The notes beneath the pieces were generated by a model, which had not been told where the DNA came from, did no database searches, and saw nothing but the letters and a program-made list of their open reading frames with translations. This document shows, one piece after another, positions 1 through 7,228 of a stretch of DNA of 64,000 nucleotides. Both the position numbers and the translations under genes were made by a program. Source of the DNA: RGIG7179 sp051893555 (GTDB lineage: Bacteria; Bacillota; Clostridia; Peptostreptococcales; Anaerovoracaceae); the NCBI GenBank assembly GCA_051893555.1, contig JBJFHL010000088.1:20234-84233 (forward strand), given 5' to 3'. Each line of letters opens with the position of its first letter. Position 1 is the first letter of the stretch.

Positions 1-54
1 GATGAACTGATCGAGATCGTATCGGGCGCAGAAGCTTTGAAGAAGGAGGGATGA
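1..54 (+). CDS. atpG: ATP synthase gamma subunit, 3' end only
   Basis: Only the last 17 codons and the stop are inside the window; the frame reads DELIEIVSGAEALKKEG. The ending resembles the conserved C-terminal helix of the F1 gamma subunit, which forms the rotor shaft with the opposite terminus. The position directly before atpD, with the atpD ribosome binding site lying in the last codons, fits the standard atpIBEFHAGDC order. The rest of the operon should lie upstream of the window. Confidence 0.75.
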   Translation, partial: DELIEIVSGAEALKKEG

Positions 55-57
55 TTC

Positions 58-1482
58 ATGCAGGAGGGAGTCATCAGTCAGATCATCGGTCCGGTGATCG
101 ATGTGAAATTTGAAGAGGGGCATATGCCGAAGCTGCTGAACGCCATTGAAATCCCGGCAGAAGGCAGAACCGTGGTGGCAGAGGTGGCACAGCACGTGGG
201 GGATGATGTGGCAAAATGTGTCGCCCTGGCTTCTACAGACGGGCTTCGCCGCGGTATGACGGCCGTCGATACCGGTGCGCCCATATCCGTACCGGTGGGC
301 AGAGAAGTGCTGGGCCGCCTGTTTAATGTGATTGGCGAGCCTATTGATGAAAAGGGACAGTTGGAGCAGGAGATTCGGCGTATGCCCATTCACCGTCCGG
401 CACCGGGCTTCGAAGAACAGAATACAGAATCCGAACTCTTTGAAACAGGCATCAAGGTCATCGATCTGATTGCCCCATATACACGGGGCGGCAAGGTAGG
501 CCTTTTCGGCGGAGCCGGCGTGGGAAAAACCGTACTGATTCAGGAACTGATCCATAATATTGCCAGAGAACACGGAGGTCTTTCCGTATTTGCCGGTGTG
601 GGAGAACGGACGCGGGAAGGAAATGATCTTTATCACGAAATGCTGGACTCTGGTGTCCTGGAAAAGACGGCCATGGTCTTCGGGCAGATGAATGAACCGC
701 CGGGCGCCCGCATGCGGGTCGCACTGACGGGGCTTACCATGGCAGAGTATTTTCGTGACGAGGAGGGGCAGGATGTGCTGCTCTTCATCGATAATATATT
801 CCGGTTCACGCAGGCAGGGTCTGAAGTTTCGGCCCTGCTTGGCCGTGTACCGTCGGCAGTGGGATATCAGCCCACGCTGGCAACGGAGATGGGGGCACTG
901 CAGGAGCGGATCACGTCTACGAAGACCGGGTCCATCACTTCGGTGCAGGCTATCTACGTGCCGGCTGACGACCTGACCGATCCGGCGCCTGCCACCACTT
1001 TTGCCCATCTGGATGCTACCACGGTGCTGTCCAGATCCATCACGGAGCTTGGAATTTATCCGGCGGTGGATCCGCTGGAGTCATCGTCCAGGATTCTGGA
1101 TCCGCTGATTGTGGGTGAAGCACATTATGAAGTTGCCAGAGGGGTGCAGGCCGTTCTGCAGAAGTATAAAGACCTGCAGGATATCATCGCGATCCTTGGC
1201 ATGGATGAGCTGTCGGAAGAAGATAAAGTCACTGTGGCCCGCGCCCGGCGGGTGCAGAGATTCCTGTCCCAGCCATTCAGCGTGGCAGAGCAGTTTACCG
1301 GTATGCCGGGGAAATACATTCCGCTTTCGGAAACAATCCGGGGCTTCCGGGAAATTTTAGAAGGGAAGTATGATACAGTTCCGGAGAACCTGTTTCTGAT
1401 GGCAGGAACCATCGACGAAGTGGCGCAGCGGTATGAGAAACAGGAGGCAGGACGGGCGGTGCGGTCCGGCAGCCGAGCGTAA
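58..1482 (+). CDS. atpD: F1 ATP synthase subunit beta
   Basis: Catalytic subunit of the membrane ATP synthase; it makes or hydrolyses ATP at the F1 head on the cytoplasmic side. The 474-residue length is normal for the family. The P-loop GGAGVGKT is at about residues 150-157, followed by the GERTREG segment and the Walker B-like strand ending LLFIDNIFRFTQAG. The start follows a strong AAGGAGGG site that overlaps the end of atpG, so the two are probably translationally coupled. It is followed by atpC after 20 bases. In a fermenting anaerobe this enzyme may run mainly as an ATP-driven proton or sodium pump; the c-subunit that would decide the ion lies outside the window. Confidence 0.98.
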   Translation: MQEGVISQIIGPVIDVKFEEGHMPKLLNAIEIPAEGRTVVAEVAQHVGDDVAKCVALASTDGLRRGMTAVDTGAPISVPVGREVLGRLFNVIGEPIDEKGQLEQEIRRMPIHRPAPGFEEQNTESELFETGIKVIDLIAPYTRGGKVGLFGGAGVGKTVLIQELIHNIAREHGGLSVFAGVGERTREGNDLYHEMLDSGVLEKTAMVFGQMNEPPGARMRVALTGLTMAEYFRDEEGQDVLLFIDNIFRFTQAGSEVSALLGRVPSAVGYQPTLATEMGALQERITSTKTGSITSVQAIYVPADDLTDPAPATTFAHLDATTVLSRSITELGIYPAVDPLESSSRILDPLIVGEAHYEVARGVQAVLQKYKDLQDIIAILGMDELSEEDKVTVARARRVQRFLSQPFSVAEQFTGMPGKYIPLSETIRGFREILEGKYDTVPENLFLMAGTIDEVAQRYEKQEAGRAVRSGSRA

Positions 1483-1502
1483 AGCAGAAAGAGGGAAAAA
1501 AC

Positions 1503-1850
1503 ATGAGTGCGGGAAAGGATTTGGGCGGAAAGAAAGGAATCCATCTGACGGTGGTCACGCCGGAAGAAGATTTTTATGATGGAATGGCGGAAAGCATCCT
1601 GGTTCGGACGGTAGACGGATACATGGGGTTCCTGCAGGGGAGGTCGCCGATCTGCGCCTTGCTGCACGATGAGGGAAAACTTCGGTTTCGTGAGCCGGGA
1701 AGCAGCGACTTCGTGGAGGCCTTCCTGTCAGGAGGCTTCGCTTTCATGGACGAACTTGGGGGCGATATGACCATCTATACAGACAGTGCCCGCTGGCCGG
1801 ACGAAACAACGGGAGCGGAAACGAAAACAGAACTGTATGCTAAAAAATAA
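1503..1850 (+). CDS. atpC: F1 ATP synthase subunit epsilon, short form
   Basis: Central-stalk subunit that links F1 to the c-ring and, in many bacteria, inhibits ATP hydrolysis. The 115-residue product carries the N-terminal beta-sandwich, with the strand pattern IHLTVVTPEEDFYDGMAESI near residue 13 and the segment MGFLQGRSPICALL. It lacks most of the usual C-terminal two-helix domain (typical length about 130-140 residues), ending in a short charged tail. Loss of these helices should remove epsilon-type autoinhibition; this is inference. It is the last gene of the atp operon and has an AGAGGG site before the ATG. Confidence 0.85.
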   Translation: MSAGKDLGGKKGIHLTVVTPEEDFYDGMAESILVRTVDGYMGFLQGRSPICALLHDEGKLRFREPGSSDFVEAFLSGGFAFMDELGGDMTIYTDSARWPDETTGAETKTELYAKK

Positions 1851-1863
1851 TAAAAATTGTAGG

Positions 1864-1892
1864 TTTTCATCATAACAGAATTCCTCTATAAT
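1864..1892 (+). promoter_or_regulatory. Candidate sigma-A promoter for the ECF S-component gene
   Basis: TTTTCA (1864-1869), a 17-base spacer and a perfect TATAAT (1887-1892), followed by an ATTGGAGGA ribosome binding site. The -35 is weak (4 of 6). It would separate the next two genes from the atp operon. Confidence 0.45.
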
Positions 1893-1928
1893 GGACAACA
1901 GAAACACAGTTCTATTGGAGGAATCATT

Positions 1929-2456
1929 ATGAATCAGACAAACGAAAAGACCAGAACCCTTGTAATGACCGCGCTGATGGCTGCCATCATATTTGTGGCG
2001 ACCTATATTATTAAAATTCCGAATCCGGCCACCGGCGGCTACAGCCATATGGGAGACTGCATGATCTTCCTGGCAGTGATCATGCTGGGACGGAAGAACG
2101 GGGCCATCGCAGCGGGAATCGGCGGTGCGCTGTCCGACCTTCTGGCAGGGGCGGCAGCATGGATTTTGCCCACGCTGGTCATCAAATATATTATGGCGTT
2201 CATCATGGGTACGATCATAAAGAAGAACCCGGAAAGCCGCAGCCTGCAGATCGGTGGTGCCGTGACGGGCGGTATTTTCCAGATCATCGCATACACCCTG
2301 GTGAAGGTAGTGCTGGTGGGTTCGGGACCGGCTATCGCCTCCATCCCGAACATCTGCATTCAGACTACGGTAGGAGTGGTGTTGTTTGCCATCCTGGCCA
2401 GCGTATTATCCAAACGCATTTTCCGTTTCATGGGAAAGGACGGTGCAGGAAAATGA
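1929..2456 (+). CDS. ECF transporter substrate-binding (S) component
   Basis: A 175-residue integral membrane protein with about five to six hydrophobic segments, of the kind that binds a vitamin or other micronutrient and is served by a shared EcfAAT energising module. The N-terminal helix with TLVMTALMAAIIFVAT, the Gly-rich loop after GGYSHMGDCMIFLAVIMLGRK and the GGALSDLLAGAA segment fit the ECF-type riboflavin transporter S-component family (DUF1393 group). The substrate cannot be read from the sequence. No EcfA or EcfT gene is nearby, so it would use a housekeeping module. The stop overlaps the start of the following amidohydrolase gene, which suggests the two act on related compounds. 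Confidence 0.75.
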   Translation: MNQTNEKTRTLVMTALMAAIIFVATYIIKIPNPATGGYSHMGDCMIFLAVIMLGRKNGAIAAGIGGALSDLLAGAAAWILPTLVIKYIMAFIMGTIIKKNPESRSLQIGGAVTGGIFQIIAYTLVKVVLVGSGPAIASIPNICIQTTVGVVLFAILASVLSKRIFRFMGKDGAGK

Positions 2457-3172
2457 AAATCATAGACGCACACGCACATATCGGTTATATCGGTGGATGG
2501 GCTAATGTGGGGATCACCGGAGAAGGACTGATCGCCCAGATGGACCGCTTCGAAATCGAAAAGACGGTCCTCTGCAATGAAGATAACGATGTGACCCTGG
2601 AAATGATGGAAAAATATCCGGGACGAATCGTTGGGGCTGTTTACGTAAACCCGCTGAATCCGGCTACTGTAGATTTCATGGATCATTATTTCGAAAAGGG
2701 TTTTCAGACGGTGAAGCTGAATCCGCTTCGCCATGCATACTGTGCAGATACGGAAGCTCTGGATCCCATTCTGGATAAGGCGGAGAAGGCAGGCGTTCCT
2801 GTCTGCATTCACAGCGGACATCCGCCATATTCTCTGCCGTGGCAGATCGGCCTGCTGGCAGAACGGCATCCCAATGTAAAGATCATGATGATTCACATGG
2901 GCCACGGCCATGGTGTATATATCGACGCGGCGCTGAAAATGGCCCGGCGGTATCCGAACATCTGGTTGGAAATGTCCGGTATGCCCATGCCGTCAAAGAT
3001 CCGGGAAGCATACGAGACCGTAGGCAAAGACCGGATCATGTTCGGTACGGACACGCCGTTCCACGATCCTTCCGTAGAGCTGCAGAAGGTGCTGGTCAGC
3101 GGTGTGGAGGAAGAGGGAATCCAGAGAATTCTCTATGACAACGCAGCAGACTTTTTCAGGCTGCGGGGTTAG
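2453..3172 (+). CDS. Metal-dependent amidohydrolase (amidohydrolase_2 family)
   Basis: A 239-residue cytoplasmic TIM-barrel hydrolase or decarboxylase of unknown substrate. Visible metal-site elements are the N-terminal HAHIG motif (H7 and H9), the HSGH segment, the IHMGHGHG strand and the late GTDTPF motif, where the Asp is the usual catalytic base. The chosen ATG overlaps the TGA of the ECF S-component gene by four bases; a longer upstream frame would run over that gene and lacks a ribosome binding site. The tight coupling suggests it processes what the transporter brings in, which is inference. The family includes 2-pyrone-4,6-dicarboxylate hydrolase-like and ACMSD-like enzymes, so a specific name is not justified. 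Confidence 0.8.
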   Translation: MKIIDAHAHIGYIGGWANVGITGEGLIAQMDRFEIEKTVLCNEDNDVTLEMMEKYPGRIVGAVYVNPLNPATVDFMDHYFEKGFQTVKLNPLRHAYCADTEALDPILDKAEKAGVPVCIHSGHPPYSLPWQIGLLAERHPNVKIMMIHMGHGHGVYIDAALKMARRYPNIWLEMSGMPMPSKIREAYETVGKDRIMFGTDTPFHDPSVELQKVLVSGVEEEGIQRILYDNAADFFRLRG

Positions 3173-3205
3173 AACGCACCACATCATACTTCATAGAAAA
3201 AACAA

Positions 3206-3245
3206 TCCCTGCTCCGTTTGCTTCGGGCAGGGACATTTTTCATAT
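3206..3245. terminator. Bidirectional Rho-independent terminator
   Basis: TCCCTGC (3206-3212) pairs with GCAGGGA (3227-3233); a T-rich run follows on the plus strand and an A-rich run precedes it, so it can end both the amidohydrolase and the convergent arsR-type gene. Confidence 0.7.
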
Positions 3246-3268
3246 TTTTTTGGATTTTACTCCGGACT

Positions 3269-3604
3269 CTACATCACGGAAAACTTCCGGGTGGCATTCA
3301 GATAGCGGGACAGCATGCCCAGATTGGCATAATAATAGGAAAACTTGTCTTTCTTTTTCACTTCCACCAGACCGGAGGCAACCAGCTTCTTCACGTGCTG
3401 ACTGATGGTAGCCTGCGCGTAATCGAAATGCTCCACCAGATCCTTGTTGCAGACGGTGACCATGGCCTTGTTGGCCTGCATGATGTAGCGGAAGATCTTC
3501 ACTCTTGCCGGGTGTGCCAGCGCGTCGGACACATTGGCAATGAGCAAAATCTCTTCTTCCGGCATATTTTCGGTTGCCATTTCGGTTTCTTTTCTTAATC
3601 TCAT
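3269..3604 (-). CDS. ArsR/SmtB-type winged-helix transcriptional regulator
   Basis: A 111-residue DNA-binding protein with the HTH_5 pattern: the segment DALAHPARVKIFRYIM, then NKDLVEHFDYAQATISQHVKKL as the recognition helix region, and the wing around GLVEVKKKDKFSYYYA. ArsR-family proteins usually repress genes for metal or redox stress until an effector binds. The single Cys (VCNKD) lies just before the recognition helix, where metal-sensing relatives carry a CxC pair, so a metal role is not clear. It stands alone and convergent to the amidohydrolase. A TATAAT on its strand lies near 3656-3661. Confidence 0.85.
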   Translation of the reverse strand: MRLRKETEMATENMPEEEILLIANVSDALAHPARVKIFRYIMQANKAMVTVCNKDLVEHFDYAQATISQHVKKLVASGLVEVKKKDKFSYYYANLGMLSRYLNATRKFSVM

Positions 3605-3664
3605 CGTATCGTAAACTTCCTTTTTTCAATGTCTTCTTTTCTGTACCCAAGGTATTATACTATA

Positions 3665-4025
3665 AAAATCAAAGTTTGGGAAGATGGAGAATGTCGTGGA
3701 AATATTTTAGTGTCGAGAACTGGTAACGTCGCCTGAGTTCCTCCGGAGAAAGAGAAGAGCTTCCATTTACGAATCAATTAATGCGGGTTCCCTGCTCAAA
3801 TAATCTGTATCTGAAATCAGTACCATTTTTGAATAATCCAGTCCGGATCTATGATGAATTGACCGAGATGAGGATTTAAAATGATAGGAATAAAAATGTG
3901 ACGACAGTTTGCGTATCTCAAATGAAAAAGAATTTGAACTCAAAACAATAATCTCCTTATATGTAAAATAAAGCAAATAACTCTTCGAAAAAAAGAGGAG
4001 ATGAAAATCTCCTCCAGATAATCTT
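3665..4025. other. Gene-poor stretch
   Basis: No convincing gene is visible here. A 69-codon minus-strand open frame (3767-3976) has no ribosome binding site and no recognisable motif. On the same strand, another frame just downstream reads PEELRRRYQFSTLKYF before a stop, which could be the remains of a decayed gene; this is only a guess. The sequence is AT-richer than the flanking genes. Confidence 0.3.
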
Positions 4026-4129
4026 CGCTCGGTCAGTTTTTATTTTACCGACGAGTCAGAACCGTCACTCGTCTCATCGCTCGGTCAGTTTTTATTTTAC
4101 CGACGAGTCAGAACCGTCACTCGTCTCAT
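4026..4129. repeat. 52-bp perfect tandem repeat, two copies
   Basis: A 52-base unit (4026-4077) is repeated exactly at 4078-4129. Each unit can fold: CGGT pairs with ACCG around a T-rich loop, and ACGAGT pairs with ACTCGT around CAGAACCGTC. It resembles an intergenic REP/MITE-like palindromic unit or a duplicated terminator between the regulator and the DUF4143 gene. Confidence 0.85.
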
Positions 4130-4240
4130 CTGCGAAGTTATACTTTTATTATATTCATTTTAACGGAATTTGCAACAGCTTTTTTCCGACAGGATTCGAC
4201 ATGAATTGATGAGATTCTTCAAGATGGAGAAGTTCATTCA

Positions 4241-5596
4241 TCACTTCAGTATATCCAGATCAAGTCGGTAGATTATATCCTCCTGCAGCTTTTCTTTTTG
4301 GAGAAACATCAGCATATAGATCGGATAATAGGTTATCTTTTCTGAAGTGCTTACATTGCCATTGTGGAACACATACGCAGCTGGAATGGCATAACTGGTA
4401 TTGGCCATCACATTGCTCAGAGCGGCATGCTTCGTGTAGTCCTTCCCTGACTTGATTTCAATTGGAAGGACATTTCCGGACTGCTCGATCAGAAAATCCA
4501 GTTCCCCCTGTTTCTTACTGTTGAAGTAAAAGAGGTCAAAGCCATGGGCTTTCAATTCCTGCGCCGCCACATTCTCGTAGACGGATCCGAAATTGATATC
4601 CTTTTCGCGGTTGAGGATACGGATCTGAATATCATCCATATACATGGATGCCAGCAGACCCACATCCGCCATGAAAAGCTTAAACAGGTTCTTTGATTTG
4701 GAGAGCAGCAGCGGAGAAACTGGCTCATCCACGCAAAATGCAGGCAGCGCCACACCTGCTTCTTTCAGCCAGAGAAAACTGTTGCTGAATTTTGAAAAAC
4801 GAAAGTTTTCGTTCAGATTTTTCAGAATGAAGCGTTTGTTTTTCGCATTCAGTTCACTGGGGATCAGATTGAATATATCCTCGATATAGAGCTTTTGATC
4901 GGGATCATATTTAGAGATGTCTTTCTTATACAGTGCGACGATGGATTGCTGAATACGCTGGACTTCGCGGAGATTATTGGTCTGCAGGTACTGCATGACC
5001 ACCGCAGGCATTCCGCCGACGATAAGATAAAGGCGGAACAGATCCATCATCTTTTCGTGGATGAGAGGATCCACAGGAACCCTTTCTTCGAAAGACTTCT
5101 TCAGCGTTTCGATGATGCGGGGTGCAACTCTGTTTGCCAGTACAAATTCTTCGAAGTCGAGAGGATACATCTCGATGATATCCATATACCCTACCGGCAT
5201 GGAACGGATGTCCTTCAGTTCGACACCCAGCAGGGAACCGCTCAGAATATATCGGTAGCTGCCCTCTTCCACCAGAAATTTGATCGCGGTCACGATTTCT
5301 CTGCACTCCTGTACTTCGTCCAGAAAAATAAGGGTTTCGCCTGGAATCAGATCGGAGTCTGCCATCAGAGATAAGCGGAGAAGCAGATCCTTACTGTTCT
5401 TCGCATTTTCAAACAGCTCCCTTGCTGCCGGGTTCTCCAGAAAGTTAATCTCTACAAAAGACCGGAAATTATGGCGGCCAAATTCCCGTATGCTGAATGT
5501 CTTGCCGACTTGTCTCACACCTGTAACAAGCAGTGCTTTCTTTTGTTCATCTTCTAAAAAATGCTGCAGTTCCTGTTCGACTTTTCGTGAAATCAT
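4241..5596 (-). CDS. AAA-family ATPase with DUF4143 domain
   Basis: A 451-residue protein of the common but poorly understood AAA_14/DUF4143 family. The N-terminal half has the Walker A motif GVRQVGKT at about residues 26-33 and a Walker B strand LIFLDEVQE. The C-terminal DUF4143 half contains a PD-(D/E)XK-like nuclease signature: GELDFLIEQ followed by IEIKSGK. ATG at 5596 is preferred because GGAG lies eight bases upstream; a GTG three codons earlier sits inside that site. A paralogue is at 58004-59323. Roles in nucleic-acid handling or defence have been suggested for the family, but none is established. Confidence 0.85.
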   Translation of the reverse strand: MISRKVEQELQHFLEDEQKKALLVTGVRQVGKTFSIREFGRHNFRSFVEINFLENPAARELFENAKNSKDLLLRLSLMADSDLIPGETLIFLDEVQECREIVTAIKFLVEEGSYRYILSGSLLGVELKDIRSMPVGYMDIIEMYPLDFEEFVLANRVAPRIIETLKKSFEERVPVDPLIHEKMMDLFRLYLIVGGMPAVVMQYLQTNNLREVQRIQQSIVALYKKDISKYDPDQKLYIEDIFNLIPSELNAKNKRFILKNLNENFRFSKFSNSFLWLKEAGVALPAFCVDEPVSPLLLSKSKNLFKLFMADVGLLASMYMDDIQIRILNREKDINFGSVYENVAAQELKAHGFDLFYFNSKKQGELDFLIEQSGNVLPIEIKSGKDYTKHAALSNVMANTSYAIPAAYVFHNGNVSTSEKITYYPIYMLMFLQKEKLQEDIIYRLDLDILK

Positions 5597-5610
5597 TGTA
5601 TCCACTCCGT

Positions 5611-5689
5611 TCTACCGCTTTTCTAATGCTATTATAGCATATTATACCCGCTTTTCCAACATAAAATACGCATAAATCTACCGGTTTTC
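5611..5689 (-). promoter_or_regulatory. Three operator-like direct repeats around the promoter
   Basis: On the minus strand, GAAAACCGGTAGA (5677-5689), GAAAAGCGGGTA (5645-5656) and GAAAAGCGGTAGA (5611-5623) recur with a spacing of about 33 bp, three DNA helical turns. They lie upstream of, over and downstream of the promoter, the pattern expected for cooperative repression. No regulator gene is adjacent. Confidence 0.5.
5631..5659 (-). promoter_or_regulatory. Sigma-A promoter of the DUF4143 ATPase gene
   Basis: On the minus strand TTGGAA (5654-5659), a 17-base spacer and a perfect TATAAT (5631-5636). One of three repeat copies (see next entry) overlaps the -35 box. Confidence 0.75.
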
Positions 5690-5804
5690 TTGATTTGTAA
5701 ATATAGAAAGAAAAAATATCGAAACCTGTCACAAGGTAAGAGAAAAAACAGTAAGTCTTTATTGTAGGAGTTCTTCGCGGAACCTTTTTCAGTTTTATAA
5801 TCAG

Positions 5805-5832
5805 AGAAACCTGATTGGGTCAGGTTTCTTTA
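5805..5832 (+). terminator. Terminator-like hairpin
   Basis: AGAAACCTGA (5805-5814) pairs perfectly with TCAGGTTTCT (5820-5829) around a 5-base loop; the T-run after it is short, so strength is uncertain. It sits just before the sigma-factor operon. Confidence 0.5.
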
Positions 5833-5883
5833 GCATGCCGAAAGAATCGAAGTAGAAAGCATGCAGGGAGGTGTGATATACTG

Positions 5884-6531
5884 ATGACGGCAGGCAAATG
5901 GGATAATTCCATTGGAAAGAGCAGGGTTTGGGCTGAAAGAAAAACGTGGAGAGAACAGGAAATGATAGAAGAGATATTGGAAAGATATAAAGGGGTTATC
6001 AAATATGAGGTGAGAAAAATCCTCCTGCAAAGTGAAGCATTACAGGAGGATGCCATGCAGGAAACCTGGATCCGGATATACAGAAGCCTTCCGGCGGTTG
6101 CAAGCCGTCAGGGAAAGCAGCAGGAAAATTACATCCGTGTCATTGCGAGAAATGCGGCGAAGGATGTTCGTTCCCAGGAATGGAAGCGGCGTGGCTGGGA
6201 AAATCCTCTGAACGAAGAGGACTTCCCGGTCTGTGATGATTACCGCAAGGCAGAAACTGTGAATCCGGAACTGAACCGATTCCGAATGGAGACGGAAGAG
6301 ATGGAGAATTGCCTGCTGGAACTGACGCAGAAAGAAAGGGATGTTCTTTATCTGCGGTATGTAGAGGAAGCGGACTACGAAGAAATGGCCATCGCATTTC
6401 ATACCAGTGAAGGAAATTGCAGACAAATGGTCCTGCGCGCCAAGCGAAGCCTGGCACAGATTATGGACAAACATACGGAATGTGAAATCCTGACGGAAGG
6501 GAGGGTGAAGCAGAAGCATGGAAAAGAATGA
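5884..6531 (+). CDS. ECF-type RNA polymerase sigma factor
   Basis: Sigma-70 family factor that should direct RNA polymerase to a small regulon. Region 2 is visible as SEALQEDAMQETWIRIYRSL with the following RVIARNAAKDVRSQEWKRR; region 4 is ELTQKERDVLYLRYVEEADYEEMAIAF followed by a recognition helix ending RAKRSLAQ. The ATG at 5884 has GGGAGG 12 bases upstream and gives 215 residues; ATG at 5962 would give 189, closer to the usual ECF length, and is a fair alternative. The gene overlaps the DUF4367 membrane-protein gene by 14 bases, the classical sigma/anti-sigma arrangement. Confidence 0.8.
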   Translation: MTAGKWDNSIGKSRVWAERKTWREQEMIEEILERYKGVIKYEVRKILLQSEALQEDAMQETWIRIYRSLPAVASRQGKQQENYIRVIARNAAKDVRSQEWKRRGWENPLNEEDFPVCDDYRKAETVNPELNRFRMETEEMENCLLELTQKERDVLYLRYVEEADYEEMAIAFHTSEGNCRQMVLRAKRSLAQIMDKHTECEILTEGRVKQKHGKE

Positions 6532-7228
6532 TATTAATCAGAGAAATGCCACCTGTGAAGCATTGAAGAACATATATGGCAGAGAATCAGGAACTGAACC
6601 TCTGACGGAGGCACAGGAAGATAAGCTCTCGGAGTTTCTGAAAACGCTGAACGGGAAACCCTCTTCCGGCGGAAAAAGAACAGAGAAAAGTCGCCGTTTC
6701 ACCGTTTTGCAGAAATGTGCCGTTGTGCTTCTTTGCGTCGCTGTGGTGGGGACGGTTTCACTGTCATCGGCCGATGCGGTGCGGCTGAAATTCAAAGGAT
6801 TCTTTATAAAGGACGAAGGTGATCATGTGAACCTGAAACCAGTCCAGGCTGAATGTCTGGATGGATGGGAGGACTTTTTCGCTCTGGCAGAGATCCCGGA
6901 AGGGTATGAAATCGTGGCCGCCGAAGATGACGGGATTGACAGGGTCATTCTGTATGAGAAGGGGGAGACGCAGCTTCGAATCCGGGAACTGAGCGAAGAC
7001 GCCGGATGGGGCATTGATCAGGAACAGACCGTCATAGAGCAGGTGAATATAAGAGGAAAAGAGGGAATTTATTTTTATAGTGACGAAAATCAGTATTCAA
7101 ACCTGCTCTGGATTGAAAGCGACAGACAGATTTATATCAGCTCCGATGGGCCGGAGTATCTGACCAGAGAGGAGATACTGGAGCTGGCAAACAAGAACCT
7201 GTCCTATTTCAAGGAGTCAGGAAAATGA
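6518..7228 (+). CDS. DUF4367-type membrane protein, probable anti-sigma factor
   Basis: A 236-residue single-pass protein: a soluble N-terminal part of about 60 residues, one membrane segment near residues 66-84 (VLQKCAVVLLCVAVVGTVSL), then an extracytoplasmic domain with the DUF4367 pattern (PEGYEI near 125, the repeated short strands, and the final YLTREEILELANKN helix). The overlap with the sigma-factor gene and the topology suggest an anti-sigma factor that senses an external signal, but no zinc-binding anti-sigma motif is present, so the role is inferred from position. A GGGAGGG site precedes the ATG. Its stop overlaps the next start. Confidence 0.65.
   Translation: MEKNDINQRNATCEALKNIYGRESGTEPLTEAQEDKLSEFLKTLNGKPSSGGKRTEKSRRFTVLQKCAVVLLCVAVVGTVSLSSADAVRLKFKGFFIKDEGDHVNLKPVQAECLDGWEDFFALAEIPEGYEIVAAEDDGIDRVILYEKGETQLRIRELSEDAGWGIDQEQTVIEQVNIRGKEGIYFYSDENQYSNLLWIESDRQIYISSDGPEYLTREEILELANKNLSYFKESGK

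Noticed and set aside
3767..3976. 69-codon minus-strand frame
   Set aside because: No ribosome binding site, no motif, unusual Ser/His-rich composition; not called as a gene.
4026..4129. CRISPR-like repeats
   Set aside because: Only two copies, directly abutting without spacers, and no cas gene in the window.
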